Source: an uncultured bacterium
Lineage (GTDB): Bacteria > Planctomycetota > UBA1135 > UBA2386
Assembly: GCA_937906475.1 (NCBI GenBank)
Contig: CALCZA010000205.1
Location: 1 to 57,703, forward strand
DNA: 57,703 bases
Direction: 5' to 3'
The first letter of the stretch is position 1. Every line of letters starts with the position of its first letter. Shown here in pieces: positions 12,673 to 21,693 of this stretch. The notes under the pieces were generated by a model, which was given only the letters and a program-made list of their open reading frames with translations, searched no databases and was not told the origin of the DNA. A program made the position numbers and the translations under genes.

Positions 12673-14730
12673 CTACAAGATGTCCAGAATGCCGCTCTGC
12701 TGGTTGGTCAGGGTTTCGACCGCCGCGCGGTAGTTGATGTTCTTGCTGACCTTGGAGTGCCAAGGCAGCATGGCGCGGTCCGCAACGGCCCCTAACGAGA
12801 CCGCTGCAAACGCACGTTGCATGTTGCCACGGTCTTCGTCGAACAGGGCCTCCTTGAGTGGCGCGATCGAACGGCGGTCACCGATCTGGCCGAGCGCCTC
12901 AGCGATGGCCGCCAACGTCGCGAGGTTGGCGCCCTCCTCGCCGAGCTTCTTGTGGAGCTCTTCCGCGGCAGTCTTGTCGCCGAGCACGCCCAGCGCGATT
13001 GCCGACTGCACGAACAGGGTCGTGCGGCGTGACGACGCGGCCATCGTTTTCTGGATCACTTCCCGTGACCCTTGATCGCGCATCAGGGCGAGGCCGAGGC
13101 AAAGATAGCCGGCTTGTTCCGGCTTCTGCATGTCGCCGACCATGCGCTTCTGCATCTCGGGTGCTGCATCGATAAAGCGAGTCAGGCCCAAAGCGACACC
13201 GAGCGCGCCGATCAATTCTGGGGACTTGGCGTCCTTCAGTTGCTCAAGCAAGGCAACGCCTACGATCTCGTCGGGGTCGACCGACGTGCCTTCAGCGGCC
13301 AAGGCTTTGTACTTCGCAAACGCTTGTACGCCGAGTGCTAGTGCGGCCCACGGCCGTTCGAGTTGCTTGTTGCCGTTCTCCAGAATGCGCAACAAGAACC
13401 GCCGGTTCTCCTTGCCGCCGATTTGACCTAGCGACAGCAACGAGAAGTAGCGCGTCTGGCCGTCCTTGTGCGTGTTATAGGTGGCCATCAACAGCTTGCT
13501 GTATGAGGCACCCACGCTTGTCTTGTTGTCGTAGGGCTCGCACATCTGGCCGAGCGCCAACACGGCCGAACGCGACAGGTCGTTGCCGCGACGATCCTTC
13601 TTCTTGCCCTTGAGTTCGGCAGCGAATCGTTGGCGGAAGTCTTCACTGCGGGCGTGATCACGACCGATCAGCTTCATGATTGCCGTTGGGCAATGCGACT
13701 GCACCAGTTGCAAGCCCATGCCTGCCTTCTGCGTGTAGAAGGTCAGCAATGCATCGAGCGCTTCGTCCAGCAACGGTTGGCTCTCTGTGTCGAAGCAGTC
13801 GATGGCCAGCATCCCGATGCCTTGGATGGCGGCAACTTTGACGTTGCGCTCGCGACTGGTGTCTTCGAGAACGCTACGCATCGCGGTTAGCGCGCGGCGC
13901 TTGATCAATGGCGACGGGTGTTCGTTGGCGTAGAGCCCGAGGCCATAGAGAGCGAACGAACGCGTGCGGTTGCTGACCTTGCCGTTGCTGAGCTTGCGGC
14001 CATTTGCATCGTTGCAGGCCAATGCGATCAGATTGTTGAGCGCCTTCTCGCTAGGCACTGCAGAGATGCCCATTGCGAGTGCCGCGGTTTCACGGATCTC
14101 TTGGTTGCTGCGCGCTAGCCGCAGAGCGAACACGTCGACCAGCTTGAACTTCTCGTGATCCTGGCCAATCTTGGCCATCGCCACCATGCACGACGACACG
14201 ATGTCGCGTTGATCCGTCGAGTCGATTGCGCGCTTCAGCGCCGGCAAGACGTCTTCGTGGATTTGCGAGTCAGTCGGGGCCAGCATGTTCTGACTCGGCG
14301 GCAGGTTGCGCGGACCGAGCCAGAAGACGTCGGAGCCGGTGATGGGGCCCGATTGGTGGATTGCTTCGCGCAGGCCGATGTAGGAGTGCTTGTTGAACTC
14401 CCACCAGTAGCGCCACGTGCTGAGGTCTGCGGTGAGCTGGATGCCGCGGGTGATCGGTCCGGTGGTGCCGCGACCGCCCGGGCCGCGGGGACTGCCGGTG
14501 CGGGGGGTCGCCGGGCCAGTCGGTGTCGATGCTGTAGGTGCGCGCGGGGCACCAGTGGTCGGGCCGGGCGGGTTGGTGGGACCGGAGGGGCGGCCGGTGC
14601 GGCCGCCGTTGCCGACCGGAGGAACGACGTCTTTGGGGCCACGGTAGACTCCGCCGTGAGCAAAGAGGGGCGTGCTTGAAAGGGTCATTGCGATGACTCC
14701 GAGCGCGCACGATAGAGTGCGGATGTGCAT
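12673..14730 (-). CDS. Secreted HEAT-repeat (PBS-lyase-type) protein
   Basis: 685 residues with an N-terminal signal peptide (MHIRTLSCALGVIAMTLSST..FAHGG). The next 80 residues are Gly/Pro/Thr-rich and disordered in appearance. From about residue 150 onward there are many degenerate alpha-helical HEAT repeats, for example SAIALGVLGDKTAAEELHKKLG and ALGQIGDRRSIAPLKEALFD near the C-terminus. No catalytic motif is visible. Proteins of this layout (YRGPxDxVPP after the signal, then HEAT repeats) are common in Planctomycetota and are presumed to be binding scaffolds outside the cytoplasm. It has its own terminator-like hairpin and diverges from the hydrolase gene at 14823. Confidence 0.85.
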   Translation of the reverse strand: MHIRTLSCALGVIAMTLSSTPLFAHGGVYRGPKDVVPPVGNGGRTGRPSGPTNPPGPTTGAPRAPTASTPTGPATPRTGSPRGPGGRGTTGPITRGIQLTADLSTWRYWWEFNKHSYIGLREAIHQSGPITGSDVFWLGPRNLPPSQNMLAPTDSQIHEDVLPALKRAIDSTDQRDIVSSCMVAMAKIGQDHEKFKLVDVFALRLARSNQEIRETAALAMGISAVPSEKALNNLIALACNDANGRKLSNGKVSNRTRSFALYGLGLYANEHPSPLIKRRALTAMRSVLEDTSRERNVKVAAIQGIGMLAIDCFDTESQPLLDEALDALLTFYTQKAGMGLQLVQSHCPTAIMKLIGRDHARSEDFRQRFAAELKGKKKDRRGNDLSRSAVLALGQMCEPYDNKTSVGASYSKLLMATYNTHKDGQTRYFSLLSLGQIGGKENRRFLLRILENGNKQLERPWAALALGVQAFAKYKALAAEGTSVDPDEIVGVALLEQLKDAKSPELIGALGVALGLTRFIDAAPEMQKRMVGDMQKPEQAGYLCLGLALMRDQGSREVIQKTMAASSRRTTLFVQSAIALGVLGDKTAAEELHKKLGEEGANLATLAAIAEALGQIGDRRSIAPLKEALFDEDRGNMQRAFAAVSLGAVADRAMLPWHSKVSKNINYRAAVETLTNQQSGILDIL

Positions 14731-14822
14731 TGGGATCTCCTATTGGTTGGTGCTCGCGGCGACAGCGTGCGCCAGTCCATAGGCAAACTTCGGGCCAAAG
14801 GCCTATAGCCTTGCGATTCGTG

Positions 14823-15743
14823 ATGATTGCCGAAAAACCGCTACCTCAGCGAAACGACAAGCGGCAACCAGTGCGGTCACGGTGGTGGCGGCGTTGGTGC
14901 CGACCGGCTTTGGTGCTGTTCCTCGGTTGGTGGCTAATCGGTTGGCTCGGCGCGTATGCCAGCACGCAGCCAAATCCCTCGAACATTCGCGAACGGCGCA
15001 CCATCGCGGGCCACACTGTCGAGGATCTCGACATCGTCACGAGCGATGAACTGACGGTGCGTTCTTGGTTGCTCGACGTTCCGGCCGAACGCAGGCGATG
15101 TGTGATCCTGGCCGCTGGCATCCGCGGTAACCGGCAAGGAATGGTTTCCCGTGCGGCCTTCTACGCCGAGCTCGGTTGGTCGTCGTTGCTCGTCGACTTG
15201 CGCGGCACCGGCAGCAGCGATCGCGCGCGCATCTCGATGGGGTGGCACGAAGCTCTCGACCTAATCGCCTGTCATGACGTCTTGCGTAAGCGTGGCTACG
15301 AGGTCGTTGGCGTCCACGGCCAATCACTCGGCGCCGCGGCTGCGGCATACACGAGCGTGCGCACCGACAATCCACCGGCGTGGGACTTCGTCGTTCTCGA
15401 AGCGTGCTACAGCGACATCGCGGCAGCGCTGCAGTCGCGCGCGTTTGGCTTGCCGATGATCGCACTGTTGCCATTCTTCACCTGCGCCGAGTGGTTGCTC
15501 GATGTCAACGCCGCTGATCTCAACGCCGTCGCCGCACTACGTCAGCAGGACGCACCGCTACTGGTGGCGTGCGGCACGCTGGATTACAAGGTGGGGCCCG
15601 AGGCCACGGCGCGGTTGTTAGCCGCGTCACCCGCCAAGGATAAGGTGCGCTGCGATGTGCCGGGTGTCGGCCATCGCGACTTGTGGCGCCACGGCGGCAG
15701 CCAAGTGCAGGCGGCGTTGCGCGAGTTCTTGCAGCGCCGCTAA
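14823..15743 (+). CDS. Membrane-anchored alpha/beta hydrolase
   Basis: 306 residues from ATG 14823, chosen because the open frame upstream (to 14730) lacks protein-like character and overlaps the HEAT gene start. One N-terminal TM (PALVLFLGWWLIGWLGAYA) after an Arg-rich stretch orients the enzyme outside. The fold shows the oxyanion region AAGIRGNRQ, LLVDLRGTGSSD, nucleophile elbow VHGQSLGAAAA, acid LLVACGTLDYKVG and His in GVGHRDLW. This fits the serine aminopeptidase / BEM46-like group. The substrate is unknown. It converges with the sugar dehydrogenase gene with only three bases between stops. Confidence 0.82.
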   Translation: MIAEKPLPQRNDKRQPVRSRWWRRWCRPALVLFLGWWLIGWLGAYASTQPNPSNIRERRTIAGHTVEDLDIVTSDELTVRSWLLDVPAERRRCVILAAGIRGNRQGMVSRAAFYAELGWSSLLVDLRGTGSSDRARISMGWHEALDLIACHDVLRKRGYEVVGVHGQSLGAAAAAYTSVRTDNPPAWDFVVLEACYSDIAAALQSRAFGLPMIALLPFFTCAEWLLDVNAADLNAVAALRQQDAPLLVACGTLDYKVGPEATARLLAASPAKDKVRCDVPGVGHRDLWRHGGSQVQAALREFLQRR

Positions 15744-15746
15744 GAC

Positions 15747-17093
15747 CTAGGCCTGTACGTAAGCGCCCTTGATGGGCAGCACGTCGGCCATCGCGTTGCG
15801 CGAATCGACGACCAGGCGCGCATTGTCTCCAATCATCTGCCAATCGATGTTCGAGTGGTTGGTCACGATTAGCACGCAATCCGCCTGCTTGATGGCATCT
15901 TGGTCGAGCGGCACCGAGTGCATGCGGTATTCCATGTACTTGCGCATGCCAGCGAACAACGGCACGTGCGGATCGTGGTAGCTCACCTCGGCACCGTGCT
16001 CGAACAGTAGCTTGATGATTTCGGCTGCCGGCGTTTCGCGAACGTCATCGACGTCTGGCTTATAGGCCAGCCCGATGACCAGCACCTTCGCGCCACGCAT
16101 CGATTTGCTGACTTCGTTCAAGCCTTCCATCGTGCGACGGATGACGTAGCTCGGCATCGAGTTGTTGACCTCGCCAGCCAACTCAATGAAGCGCGTGTGG
16201 TGGCCGAACTCGCGCGCCTTCCACGTTAGGTAATACGGGTCGATGGGGATGCAGTGACCACCGAGTCCTGGGCCTGGGTAGAACGCTTGGAACCCAAACG
16301 GCTTGGTCTTGGCGGCGTCGACGACCTTCCAGACATCGATGTTCATCGAAGCGAGCACGGGCTTGAGTTCGTTGACGAGCGCGATGTTGACGCAGCGGTA
16401 GATGTTCTCGAGCAGCTTCGCCGCTTCGGCGATCTCGGCGGTTTCGACCGGAACAACTTCGGCAATCGCTGCGCCGTAGAGCAGCGTCGCCAGCTTGCCG
16501 CTGACTTCATCGACACCACCAACGAGCTTCGGGATCGTCTGCGTCGAGTGATTTTGGCGGCCCGGGTCTTCGCGCTCCGGGCTGTAAGCGACGAAGTAGT
16601 CTTCGCCTACCACGAGGCCCGTCTTGGCGAGGATCGGAATGCAATCGCCGCGTGTCGTGCCGGGATAGGTTGTCGACTCGAGTGTGATCAGTTGACCCTT
16701 GCGCAGCACCTTCGCGACGATCTCGGTCGATCGCGTGATGTAGCTCATGTCCGGCTCTCCGTGCTTGCCGAGCGGCGTCGGCACACACAGGATGATCACG
16801 TCAGCATCGCCGAGCTTCTGTTCGTCAGTCGTTGCGTGGAACTTGTCCGATTGGGACATTTCCAGCGCGAAGTCGGTACCGAGATGCTTCAGGTACGACT
16901 CGCCGTTATGGAGTTTGTCGATCTTCTCTTGGTCAACGTCGTAGCCAAGCACGGGGAATCCCGCTTGGAAGAACGCTCGCAGCAGTGGCAGGCCGACATA
17001 GCCAAGTCCTACAACGCCGACGGTTGCCGTGCGCGCCTGGATCTTCTGTTCGAGTTGGGATGCTGGGGTAGTAGCGGGCATGGGGTCGGACAT
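15747..17093 (-). CDS. Nucleotide-sugar 6-dehydrogenase (WbpA/WecC-type)
   Basis: 448 residues. The Rossmann start VGVVGLGYVGLPLLRAF binds NAD. The central domain has GPGLGGHCIPIDPYYLTWKA with the catalytic Cys, and the UDP-binding C-terminal domain has VLVIGLAYKPDVDDVRETP. Known family role: two-step oxidation of a UDP-N-acetyl-hexosamine to its uronic acid, for surface polysaccharide. The WbpA (UDP-GlcNAc) and WecC (UDP-ManNAc) subtypes cannot be separated safely here. ATG 17081 is an alternative start. No further polysaccharide genes lie next to it, so its product is probably used by pathways elsewhere. Confidence 0.9.
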   Translation of the reverse strand: MSDPMPATTPASQLEQKIQARTATVGVVGLGYVGLPLLRAFFQAGFPVLGYDVDQEKIDKLHNGESYLKHLGTDFALEMSQSDKFHATTDEQKLGDADVIILCVPTPLGKHGEPDMSYITRSTEIVAKVLRKGQLITLESTTYPGTTRGDCIPILAKTGLVVGEDYFVAYSPEREDPGRQNHSTQTIPKLVGGVDEVSGKLATLLYGAAIAEVVPVETAEIAEAAKLLENIYRCVNIALVNELKPVLASMNIDVWKVVDAAKTKPFGFQAFYPGPGLGGHCIPIDPYYLTWKAREFGHHTRFIELAGEVNNSMPSYVIRRTMEGLNEVSKSMRGAKVLVIGLAYKPDVDDVRETPAAEIIKLLFEHGAEVSYHDPHVPLFAGMRKYMEYRMHSVPLDQDAIKQADCVLIVTNHSNIDWQMIGDNARLVVDSRNAMADVLPIKGAYVQA

Positions 17094-17333
17094 AGGAGTA
17101 TCTAAGAATCGGCATTGGGGCCAGTGCTTCCTGCCGCTCTCCGCCCTTTGACACGAGGTTCTCTCTGATTAGCGCTTCTTCGGGAGTCAGGCTCACTAGG
17201 CAGGAACCGTCGATGCGCCCGCCATTGCACTCGGCTGGCCGCATTCTTGTCGCTGCAGCTCCGGCCCAGTTGAGCGGCAAAAGAGCTTTGCAACGGAACG
17301 TCACTCGTCACCAAAACGGTGCTGTCGGACGAG

Positions 17334-17550
17334 TCAAAGCACGTGCCGCACGGGATTGTCGCCGTCCGGGGCAACTAGATCGTCCTTCGAGACATTGATG
17401 GCGTCGCGCGTGTGGCGACTCCCACAGGCACACACGCCAACCGGGCCTTGATGGTGCCTGGCAAATCTGGACTACGTGGCCGTTCGGGAGGTCCAACTCG
17501 AACTCACCGAAGCGTTTGTTGAAGGCGATGGTTACGCCTTCCACACTCAC
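17334..17550 (-). pseudogene. Frameshifted small gene in the gap upstream of the sugar dehydrogenase
   Basis: From a GTG at 17550 the minus strand reads a protein-like start (MSVEGVTIAFNKRFGEFELD then LPNGHVVQI). In that frame the sequence turns Arg/Pro-rich, while the neighbouring frame becomes protein-like: GPVGVCACGSRHTRDAINVS, then KDDLVAPDGDNPVRHVL, and a stop at 17334-17336. Joining the two frames near 17455-17465 gives a product of roughly 70 residues with a CxC pair. It may be a decayed gene, a sequencing indel, or two overlapping chance frames. The rest of the 17094-17640 gap shows nothing I can support. Confidence 0.3.
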
Positions 17551-17640
17551 GGGCGGCCCGATCTATTTGGCAATTGTTGCGGCTGGCATCGAAGTAGTGG
17601 CTCTGGTGGCATGGGGCCGTAGTTACTCGCACCGAAAAAC

Positions 17641-18081
17641 ATGATCGCACGGATTGAAGACGATGGGTGGTGGCAGCAGATTTGGCACTGGGCTGCTGCC
17701 AACGGCGATCTGTTGGGTTGGCTGTTTGTCGGCTCGCTTACATCGCTTGTCTTGTGCGCCTTGTTGTTGCCCGCGATGGTCTTGCGCGTGCCCGCCGACT
17801 ACTTCGCCTCGTCGCGCGATGAACAGCCAGTGCCACGAACCGCGTGCGCTTGGCTTTTTCGCATCGCTAAGAACGCGCTTGGCTTGGTCTTTTTGTTAGC
17901 AGGTATCGCGATGTTGCTGCTACCCGGCCAAGGAGTGCTGACGATCTTGATTGGCTTGATGCTGCTGAACTTCCCTGGCAAGCGCGGTCTTGAACGTCGT
18001 ATCGTTGGCCGCCCGATCATCCTCAAGTTGCTCAACCGCATGCGTGTGAAGCGCGACTTGCCGCCGTTGAATTTCGACTGA
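17641..18081 (+). CDS. PGPGW-type small membrane protein
   Basis: 146 residues with a hydrophobic N-terminal segment (LLGWLFVGSLTSLVLCALLL) and a second hydrophobic block (ALGLVFLLAGIAMLLLPGQG) that runs into the family signature LPGQGVLTILIGLMLLNFPG. The C-terminus is basic (RMRVKRDLPPLNFD). The PGPGW family has no known biochemical function. Its TGA is one base before the GTG start of the deacetylase gene, so the two are very likely translated from one message. Confidence 0.78.
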   Translation: MIARIEDDGWWQQIWHWAAANGDLLGWLFVGSLTSLVLCALLLPAMVLRVPADYFASSRDEQPVPRTACAWLFRIAKNALGLVFLLAGIAMLLLPGQGVLTILIGLMLLNFPGKRGLERRIVGRPIILKLLNRMRVKRDLPPLNFD

Positions 18082-18082
18082 C

Positions 18083-18985
18083 GTGCACGTCTTCTACACC
18101 GATCCCTTCACGTTCCCGCTGCCGCCGGAGAACCGTTTTCCAGTCGATAAGTATCGGTTGCTGCGCGAACGCATTGAGCGTTGGCCGGCTGCTACTGGGG
18201 TCGAACTGCTGTTGGCGCCGCGTGCTCGGGATGACGAGTTGCGTCTCGTGCATACCGATGCATACATCGAGGGATTTGCCGCGGGCACGCTCGGTGACGA
18301 GGCAATGCAGCGCATTGGCTTTCCATGGAGTTCGCAACTTGTGGAGCGATCGCTGCGAAGTTGTGGTGGCACGATCGCCGCGGCGCGGGTCGCGGTTCAG
18401 CACGGCCATGCTTGCTACCTCGCGGGCGGCACGCACCACGCCCGTGCAGATCGCGGCGCTGGTTACTGCGTCTACAACGACTGCGCGGTGGCGGCGCGCG
18501 TCTTGCAGCGGGATACCTCGATTGCTCGCGTGCTGATCGTCGACACCGACGTGCACCAAGGCGACGGGTCGGCTGCGATCTTTACTGACGATCCAAGCGT
18601 GTTCACATTCTCGATCCACGGCGAGCAGAACTTCCCGTCGGTGAAGGCCGTGAGCGATCTCGATATCGCGTTACCGTCGGGCACCACCGATGCTGAGTAT
18701 CTGGCGAAGTTGCGCGGCGGGTTTGCCGAAGCAGTGCAACGCAGTGATCCAGAGTTCGTCTTCTATCTGAGTGGTGCCGACCCATTCATCGGTGACAAAC
18801 TCGGGCGCTTGTCGGTGAGCAAGGATGGCCTGTTGGCGCGCGATACGTTCGTGTTCGGAGAATTGTCGCGGCGAGCATTGCCGCACGTCACAGTGATGGG
18901 CGGCGGCTACGGCAAAGACATCTCGGACTCGGTCGATGTTTATGAAGCGACCGTGGCGGCCGCGTTGCGAGCGGTGCCGCGCTAG
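18083..18985 (+). CDS. Class IV (HDAC11-like) histone-deacetylase-family hydrolase
   Basis: 300 residues from GTG 18083. The N-terminus PPENRFPVDKYRLLRERI is the typical opening of the HDAC11-like group. Catalytic features are GGTHHARAD (His118, His119), the zinc ligands in DTDVHQGDG (Asp156, His158), the later SGADPFIGD with the third Asp ligand, and GGGYG with the transition-state Tyr. Family members remove acyl groups from lysine or small amides. Bacterial substrates are mostly unknown, and HDAC11 itself prefers long fatty-acyl groups. Coupling with the PGPGW membrane protein is visible here, but its meaning is not. Confidence 0.88.
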   Translation: MHVFYTDPFTFPLPPENRFPVDKYRLLRERIERWPAATGVELLLAPRARDDELRLVHTDAYIEGFAAGTLGDEAMQRIGFPWSSQLVERSLRSCGGTIAAARVAVQHGHACYLAGGTHHARADRGAGYCVYNDCAVAARVLQRDTSIARVLIVDTDVHQGDGSAAIFTDDPSVFTFSIHGEQNFPSVKAVSDLDIALPSGTTDAEYLAKLRGGFAEAVQRSDPEFVFYLSGADPFIGDKLGRLSVSKDGLLARDTFVFGELSRRALPHVTVMGGGYGKDISDSVDVYEATVAAALRAVPR

Positions 18986-19061
18986 CCCGTGGGCCTAGCG
19001 CTTCGTTCGTGCCACTGCGGGCCTTAGCTCGGGACGCAGGCCTAGGTGTAGGTCACTGGCG

Positions 19062-19406
19062 TTAACGAACGACGCGACCGCGAATCGTGACGGTCTTCAA
19101 GCGAATCAGCCCAAGCGACAGGTGGGTGCCGAGCCAATCCCACAGGTTCGCGCCCGCACTGACGCGGAAGTTGGTGACCGCCATGGCGTCACCACAGTGC
19201 TGTTTGAGTATCTCCGCGACCATCGGCTGCTTCTCGCCGAGCAGGCCGTGCACATACATCACGTATTTGCTCTTCAGCACGAAGTCTTCGCCTTCACCAT
19301 ATGCGTTGGCGTGAACTGGGATGCCCACTCCCTCGAGGTCGTAGCGCATTGAGCTACAACTGGTCATCGCGAGCAGGAGAGCGAAGGCGGCAGTGCGTTT
19401 GTGCAT
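19062..19406 (-). CDS. Small lipoprotein, possibly Bor-like
   Basis: 114 residues from ATG 19406, chosen over the frame start at 19442 because a lipoprotein signal begins there (MHKRTAAFALLLAMTSCSS, box AMTSC). The mature part has YVMYVHGLLGEKQPMVAEIL, a single Cys in KQHCGDAMAV, and ends WLGTHLSLGLIRLKTVTIRG. The layout (GLLG, a Cys, a V-rich strand, then a TLG/SLGL turn and an RGRV end) recalls the Bor/Iss lipoprotein group. This is recalled pattern likeness only. It lies 60 bp after the topoisomerase VI A-type gene on the same strand. Confidence 0.6.
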   Translation of the reverse strand: MHKRTAAFALLLAMTSCSSMRYDLEGVGIPVHANAYGEGEDFVLKSKYVMYVHGLLGEKQPMVAEILKQHCGDAMAVTNFRVSAGANLWDWLGTHLSLGLIRLKTVTIRGRVVR

Positions 19407-19466
19407 GCCAGTATCGTCGCGTCGGCGCTGCCCGCGCGCCATAGGCCTTACGCCTACACCATTCTC

Positions 19467-20642
19467 TTACGGCAGGAACTTCTTGGTGTTCTTGAGCTTG
19501 TATGGCAGGTACTCGTCGATAACGAAGTTGAGTCCCCACTTGGCCAGTGCCTGCTGCTCAGCGCGTTTTCCCATCTTCAGCATCTTTTGGATGGCGTTCT
19601 GCCATTCCTTGTGAGCTTTGAAGAATGGATCGTTCTTCAGGGCGTCCTTGGCGCGCTTGATGTCGACATCCTTGAGGTCGTGGGTCGCGTCGTGCAGGTC
19701 GAAGTCGTCGATGTCCTGCGGCGTGACGCCGAGGTAGCGCGCTTGCGGCACACAGAAGAACTTGTTGAGGTGCACGGCGTTGCCGGAGCCGACCTTCAGC
19801 GTGCGATAGATGTTCGAGATGCCGTAGGGATCGCAGTCATTGAAGCAGTAGACCGGCAGCTTCTTGTCGTCGGCGAGCTTGCGGATGAAGCGGCGCGTCG
19901 ACCGCGTTGGCACGCCACTTGTGCCGATGATGATGCAGTTCTCGCTACGCCACCATTTGTGTTCGTGCAGGCGAGAGAACATGCCGCCGGTTTCGATCAC
20001 GAGGATGAACTTCGCCTTGGTCTCGAACTTGAAGTGCTCGACCGACGCCGGGATCGTGTACGAACCGCTGCCCTGCTTGGTGCAATCGATCAGTTCTTCG
20101 GCGCCCGTCTCGCGATCGCGGTCGACGACGATCAACGCACCTGCGACATTGCCGCCGTGCTCTTCCGGCCGGAAGCGCAACTGCTCGCGCGCTACACCTT
20201 CGAGGCTGAATAGCGCCTCGATGTCATCCATGACCGTGTCCGACTCCGGCTGCGAATTGAACTTGGCGTCACCCCAGTTCTTCGACACGTAGTAGGCCTC
20301 TCGCTTGGTCGCGAAATCGTCCTTGACGACCATGTCCTTGCTCAGCGACATCAGTTTGAGCGTCTGGGCGAACGTCTTGACGGTGTTGACCGTCAGCGTG
20401 CGCTCAATCCGGCCACGACCCATCTGGAAGCCGCCCTTCTTGTCGTACTTGGCGTTCTTTAGTGAACGCTCCGGGAACTTCAGCTCCGGTTTGTCGAGTT
20501 TCTGGATCTTGCCAAACACCTGTTCCGCGCACTTGTTGATCTCGCCGACCGTGATTCGGTCGAGCTTGGTCATCGGTTTGCGGACTTTCGGCTTGGCCGG
20601 CGTCGTGCTCTTCCTTGGGATCTTGCTCTTCTTGGCAGCCAT
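19467..20642 (-). CDS. top6A: DNA topoisomerase VI subunit A / Spo11-type protein
   Basis: 391 residues from ATG 20642, which gives a short Lys-rich tail (MAAKKSKIPRKS) before the winged-helix domain; an upstream in-frame start at 20687 is possible. The active-site segment is TKREAYYVSKNW, with Tyr118 as the expected nucleophile. The TOPRIM domain is intact: Glu217 in LVIETGG, and Asp269/Asp271 in FNDCDPYG. GVPTRSTRRFIRKL also matches the family. Known role: subunit A cuts both DNA strands and needs the ATPase subunit B (top6B), usually encoded next to it. Here the neighbours are a lipoprotein gene and an SGNH hydrolase gene, with no top6B in the window. It could have an unlinked partner or act differently. 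Confidence 0.87.
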   Translation of the reverse strand: MAAKKSKIPRKSTTPAKPKVRKPMTKLDRITVGEINKCAEQVFGKIQKLDKPELKFPERSLKNAKYDKKGGFQMGRGRIERTLTVNTVKTFAQTLKLMSLSKDMVVKDDFATKREAYYVSKNWGDAKFNSQPESDTVMDDIEALFSLEGVAREQLRFRPEEHGGNVAGALIVVDRDRETGAEELIDCTKQGSGSYTIPASVEHFKFETKAKFILVIETGGMFSRLHEHKWWRSENCIIIGTSGVPTRSTRRFIRKLADDKKLPVYCFNDCDPYGISNIYRTLKVGSGNAVHLNKFFCVPQARYLGVTPQDIDDFDLHDATHDLKDVDIKRAKDALKNDPFFKAHKEWQNAIQKMLKMGKRAEQQALAKWGLNFVIDEYLPYKLKNTKKFLP

Positions 20643-20844
20643 CGTCGGTTTCCTAGGGCTCGTTGCTTGCGGCCGGAGTCCGATCATCTACATGGCTGCG
20701 CGCGTGCGCCGCTCAGGTAACCGCCGTCTCGTGATCCACAGGTGCAGTGTCCGAACTCTGACCAGTTCGGGCACCAGCGATCCTAGCCAAGGAGGTTAGT
20801 GCGGTGCCAGGACAAGAAGGAACAAACTCGCCGTCCGTCTGGCT

Positions 20845-21561
20845 CTACTTTTCCGCTCGCTCGTAGAGTTGCTGGACCACCGGCCGAATGTGATGAGTCC
20901 ACACTGCATAGCCGCGCTTGTTCAGGTGCAGTTTGTCCTTGAGGAACCACTGCGGATCTGGGCGGCCATTCGCATCGACAAGGTCCACAGATGGATCGAC
21001 GAAGGTCAGGAGGGGGTCTGACTCGCAGTCGATGCGGATTAGGCGGTTGGTTTCTTCGACAATCGGAATGTGCTGCTCGCGCGCGAGTGTCGGGGTGATG
21101 GCAATGTGACAAATCGCTAATTGTGGGTCGTGCCACCGCAAGCGGGCGACGAATTGGCGAAACAGATCGCGGACACGCCTGGCGCTCTTGGGGGCCTTGC
21201 CGGCGATGTCGTTTGTGCCGCTGAACACGACCACGACACTCGGGTCGTGCTTGCTGACCAGTTCATGCGAGTAGTAGATCGCATCAAACAACTTCGATCC
21301 GCCGAAGCCGCGGTGCACGACAGGGACTGGAGCCATGTCTTCGGCGAGCGTGCGCCAGAGTCGAATGCTTGAACTGCCGACGAACACGACTCCATTCTTC
21401 GCGGCCGGGGCGTTTCGGTCTTGCGCCACGAACTGGTCGATAGATTTTTGCCACGTAGTTGGGCTCTCGCCCGCAGGGATGACTAGCTCTGGAAGTGACC
21501 GCGCCCGGCATCCGGTGAGGAGTAGGGCGGTCAGCAGCCCACCGATTTTGATTGGGTGCAT
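20845..21561 (-). CDS. SGNH/GDSL-type lipoprotein hydrolase
   Basis: 238 residues from ATG 21561, where a lipoprotein signal begins (MHPIKIGGLLTALLLTGCRA, box LLTGC). The longer open frame upstream is not protein-like. Catalytic blocks: block I GVVFVGSSSI with the nucleophile Ser, block II Gly in GFGGSKLFD, block III Asn in FSGTNDIAG, and block V DKLHLNKRGY with Asp and His. This group includes secreted esterases, acetylxylan esterases and platelet-activating-factor acetylhydrolase-like enzymes. The exact substrate is not readable. It diverges from the EEP gene at 21694. Confidence 0.87.
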   Translation of the reverse strand: MHPIKIGGLLTALLLTGCRARSLPELVIPAGESPTTWQKSIDQFVAQDRNAPAAKNGVVFVGSSSIRLWRTLAEDMAPVPVVHRGFGGSKLFDAIYYSHELVSKHDPSVVVVFSGTNDIAGKAPKSARRVRDLFRQFVARLRWHDPQLAICHIAITPTLAREQHIPIVEETNRLIRIDCESDPLLTFVDPSVDLVDANGRPDPQWFLKDKLHLNKRGYAVWTHHIRPVVQQLYERAEK

Positions 21562-21693
21562 GCCGTCAGGATATCGCTGGGAAGCGGTGGGGCCTTGAGA
21601 AAGATGCGCGCATCTGCGGCTTGGATGTCCGAGCCATCTGGCGGCGGTTGCCATACCATAGTGCCCGCGCGTGCCCTCTGACCGCCAAGTATC

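Noticed and set aside
16254-17105. Plus-strand open frame of 283 residues
   Set aside because: Antisense to the well-supported nucleotide-sugar dehydrogenase.
19401-20213. Plus-strand open frame of 270 residues
   Set aside because: Antisense to the topoisomerase VI A-type gene, which has all catalytic motifs.
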